In this document: in pieces, positions 62,166-64,000 of the stretch
Numbering within the stretch: the first letter of the stretch is position 1
Layout of the letters: the number at the start of each line of letters is the position of its first letter
Assembly (NCBI RefSeq): GCF_003590715.1
Contig: NZ_QQVY01000003.1
Location: forward strand, 1 to 64,000
DNA length: 64,000 nt
Direction of reading: 5' to 3'
Source of the DNA: Paracoccus sp. JM45
GTDB taxonomy: Bacteria; Pseudomonadota; Alphaproteobacteria; Rhodobacterales; Rhodobacteraceae
Notes under the pieces: generated by a model
The model's input: only the letters and a program-made list of their open reading frames with translations
Database searches by the model: none
What the model was told of the DNA's origin: nothing
Program-made: the position numbers and the translations under genes

Positions 62166-63659
62166 ATGAGGGCACAGGCGATGAAAGCGGCAACTCGGGC
62201 GGCGACGACAGTGGGCGCAGTGGCGTTGGCACTGATGGGCATGACGGCGCAAGTGGGTGCCCAGGTCATCACCAAGCAATATGACGATGGCGGTGTCTAT
62301 GAGGGCACCTTCCGCAACGGGTTGCAGCATGGCCGCGGCAGCTATGTCCTGCCGAACGGCTACAGTTACGAAGGTGACTGGGTCGAGGGCCAGATCATGG
62401 GGCAGGGCCGCGCCGAATTTCCTAACGGGTCGGTCTATGAAGGCCAGTTCGCACGCGGCAAGCCCGATGGTCAGGGCAAGATCACCTATGCCGATGGTGG
62501 CACATATGAAGGCGCTTGGGTCGCGGGTGAAATTACCGGCGAGGGCACGGCCACCTATGCCAATGGTTCCGTTTATACAGGACAGTTCGAAAAGGGCCTG
62601 CATCACGGCAAGGGCGTGCTGAACCAGTCGAACGGCTATCGCTATGACGGGGACTGGGTGTCGGGCGTGAAGGAAGGGCAGGGCCAGATCACCTATCCCG
62701 ATGGGGCGACCTATCAGGGCGGCATGCTGGCCGGACAACGCGCGGGTAAAGGCAAGCTGACCATGGCCGACGGTCTGACCTATGACGGTGTCTGGGCTGC
62801 GGGGCAGATGTCGGGCAATGGCGTGTTGATCCAATCCACGGGCGACAAATACGAAGGCGCGCTGGAAGGCGGGCGGCGTCAGGGCAAAGGCGTCGCCACC
62901 TATGCCAATGGCGACGTCTATGACGGCGAATTCGCGCAAGACCGTCGCGACGGGCAGGGGACCTTCACGGGTGCCGATGGCTATGTCTATGTCGGGGAAT
63001 GGTCGCAGGGCCGGATGGAGGGACGGGGCCAGATCACCTATCCCGACGGGTCCATCTATCTTGGTCAGATGCGCGCCGACCGGCCCAATGGCAGCGGCAA
63101 GATCACCTATGCCGATGGCTCGACCTATGAGGGCCAGTGGTCCGAAGGTGTGATCGAAGGCGACGGCAAGGCCAGCTATGCCAATGGAATGGTCTATGAA
63201 GGCAGCTTCCGCAATGCCCGCAATGACGGGCAGGGGCGCATGTCCTATCCCGACGGTTACGTCTATTCCGGTGCTTGGAAAGACGGGCAGCGCCACGGCG
63301 AAGGTCAGGCGACCTATCCCGACGGCACGGTCTATACCGGCAGCTTCGTCAATGGCGTCCGCGAAGGTCAGGGCCGTCTGACAACCCCCGACGGCTTTAT
63401 CTATGACGGCGGCTGGAAGGGTGGCGAAATTGACGGCGCGGGCATTGCCACCTATGCCAATGGCGACAAATACGAAGGTAATTTCGCCGCTGGAAAGCGT
63501 CAGGGTGAAGGTGTCATGCGCTATGCCACCGGTCAGGTCGCATCGGGCGAATGGCAGGATAACCGCCTGATCAAAGCGGATGAAAAATCCGAAGGTGACG
63601 TGCCCGCCGACGGTGCCGCAACGCCCCAATTACCTTCCGAAAGCACCAGCCAGCCGTAA
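62166..63659 (+). CDS. Exported protein of 18 tandem MORN repeats
   Basis: A 497-residue protein with a signal peptide of about 32 residues (ending near AQVGAQ). Residues 43-456 consist of exactly 18 contiguous 23-residue MORN repeats of the pattern YxGxWxxGxxxGxGxxxYxDG, with a partial 19th and an acidic tail. MORN repeats are beta-hairpins that can bind lipids or act as scaffolds. ATG 62166 or ATG 62181 may be the start; neither has a strong ribosome site. No enzymatic domain is attached. Confidence 0.9.
   Translation: MRAQAMKAATRAATTVGAVALALMGMTAQVGAQVITKQYDDGGVYEGTFRNGLQHGRGSYVLPNGYSYEGDWVEGQIMGQGRAEFPNGSVYEGQFARGKPDGQGKITYADGGTYEGAWVAGEITGEGTATYANGSVYTGQFEKGLHHGKGVLNQSNGYRYDGDWVSGVKEGQGQITYPDGATYQGGMLAGQRAGKGKLTMADGLTYDGVWAAGQMSGNGVLIQSTGDKYEGALEGGRRQGKGVATYANGDVYDGEFAQDRRDGQGTFTGADGYVYVGEWSQGRMEGRGQITYPDGSIYLGQMRADRPNGSGKITYADGSTYEGQWSEGVIEGDGKASYANGMVYEGSFRNARNDGQGRMSYPDGYVYSGAWKDGQRHGEGQATYPDGTVYTGSFVNGVREGQGRLTTPDGFIYDGGWKGGEIDGAGIATYANGDKYEGNFAAGKRQGEGVMRYATGQVASGEWQDNRLIKADEKSEGDVPADGAATPQLPSESTSQP
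62292..63533 (+). repeat. 18 x 69-nt coding repeat encoding MORN units
   Basis: The in-frame repeat unit is 69 nt throughout, with no indels over 1242 bases. Units differ in sequence, sharing mainly the Tyr-x-Gly and Asp-Gly positions, so the array is old rather than a recent amplification. Confidence 0.85.
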
Positions 63660-63665
63660 AAATTT

Positions 63666-63697
63666 CAAAGCCCCGTCGGATCAGGGGCGGGGCTTTG
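63666..63697. terminator. Hairpin after the MORN gene
   Basis: A 10-bp perfect stem, 63666-63675 with 63688-63697, and a 12-base loop between the convergent stops at 63659 and 63731. The T-run is short, so activity is likely but not assured. Confidence 0.7.
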
Positions 63698-63730
63698 AAC
63701 ATCCTGATGGTCACATCGGGTCACGCGGCC

Positions 63731-64000
63731 TCATCGGTCCTGATCATCATTTCCGAACAAACCGCGCAGGCCACGGCTGACCAGATTGCCCACTTTGGGG
63801 CGGGGCTGGGCGATGAAGGGCAGGGGGCGGCAAACCTCCATCGCGGCGATGCCGACGCGGGCGGTCAGGGCGCCATTGACCAGACCTTCACCAAAACGGC
63901 GCGACAGCTTGGCAAGGATACCGCCGCCTGCGACGGTATGGATCAGATCATCACCCGCCGCGACGGCACCCGTGGCGATCAGATGCGTCATCACCGTGCG
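63731..64000 (-). CDS. DUF697/YcjF-family membrane protein, C-terminal part (cut by window edge)
   Basis: Ninety codons of the C-terminus are in the window, ending TGA at 63731-63733. The frame stays open to the edge at 64000, so the start lies outside. The segment THLIATGAVAAGDDLIHTVAGGGILAKLSRRFGEGLVNGALTARVG is typical of the DUF697 (TIGR01620) membrane protein group. The function is unclear. Confidence 0.75.
   Translation of the reverse strand, partial: RTVMTHLIATGAVAAGDDLIHTVAGGGILAKLSRRFGEGLVNGALTARVGIAAMEVCRPLPFIAQPRPKVGNLVSRGLRGLFGNDDQDR

Noticed and set aside
60399-63629. Minus-strand open frame of 1076 codons covering nadE and the MORN gene
   Set aside because: Only the part from 62057 matches NAD synthetase. 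The rest is the antisense of a periodic MORN gene and has no family character.

Overview
The window is chromosomal DNA from an alphaproteobacterium, most likely order Rhodobacterales. Support for this comes from the compact flagellar order fliL-flgH-flgA-flgG-flgF-fliQ-fliE-flgC-flgB with divergent fliI, a CcrM-type GANTC DNA adenine methyltransferase, the DUF1013 cell-cycle regulator TrcR, rpsU divergent from a COQ9-family gene, an AlkB-type hydroxylase beside mutY, DUF1127, TRAP transport, and uniformly high GC. Coding is dense and many starts and stops overlap (ATGA or TGATG). I saw no tRNA, rRNA or CRISPR array.

Layout. 1-280: 3' end of an IS5-type transposase, directly abutting the flagellar cluster. 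281-6238: flagellar rod, L-ring and export genes. flgG carries an apparent 2-nt deletion, so the cluster as read cannot make a full distal rod protein. 6358-9087: a Crp/Fnr regulator, then a coupled pair of cell-wall genes (extensin-like protein and L,D-transpeptidase). 9236-21898: a TRAP carboxylate transporter, an IclR regulator, a complete eight-gene beta-oxidation operon (trifunctional-type FadJ, thiolase, large and small acyl-CoA dehydrogenases, thioesterase, enoyl-CoA hydratase, acyl-CoA ligase) and a convergent GntR/UTRA regulator. This resembles the pim dicarboxylate operon but has its own uptake system. 21899-25050: an AT-rich gap, a fosmidomycin-resistance-type MFS exporter and an unusual sulfotransferase-like/GT90 fusion protein.

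25072-35347: allA, rnhB, ccrM (three GANTC sites just upstream), the divergent lrp-type/ald pair, mscL, a CoA-transferase coupled to a DsbA-like oxidoreductase, a DUF721 gene, mutY, alkB, rpsU and COQ9. 35357-44519: quinone oxidoreductase, RNase T2, trcR, a YeaQ-type membrane protein, succinate-semialdehyde dehydrogenase, a P1 peptidase, a K+-channel-like protein, smpB, a sulfurtransferase and an aromatic aminotransferase. 44587-55414: a coiled-coil membrane protein coupled to a large OmpA-domain protein, ubiA/rsmE, DUF1127, prmA-msrA, xerC-DUF484, fsa and priA. 55418-64000: lytic transglycosylase, a Lys/Ala-rich protein, a second L,D-transpeptidase, an EntS-type MFS protein, glutamine-dependent NAD synthetase, a secreted protein of 18 MORN repeats, and the end of a DUF697 gene cut by the window edge.

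Most of the window is housekeeping. The points most worth following up are the transporter-plus-beta-oxidation module, the sulfotransferase-like/GT90 fusion, the clustered GANTC sites upstream of ccrM and trcR, the flgG frameshift, the long secreted MORN protein and the OmpA/coiled-coil pair. All family assignments come from reading motifs by eye; no database search was run.
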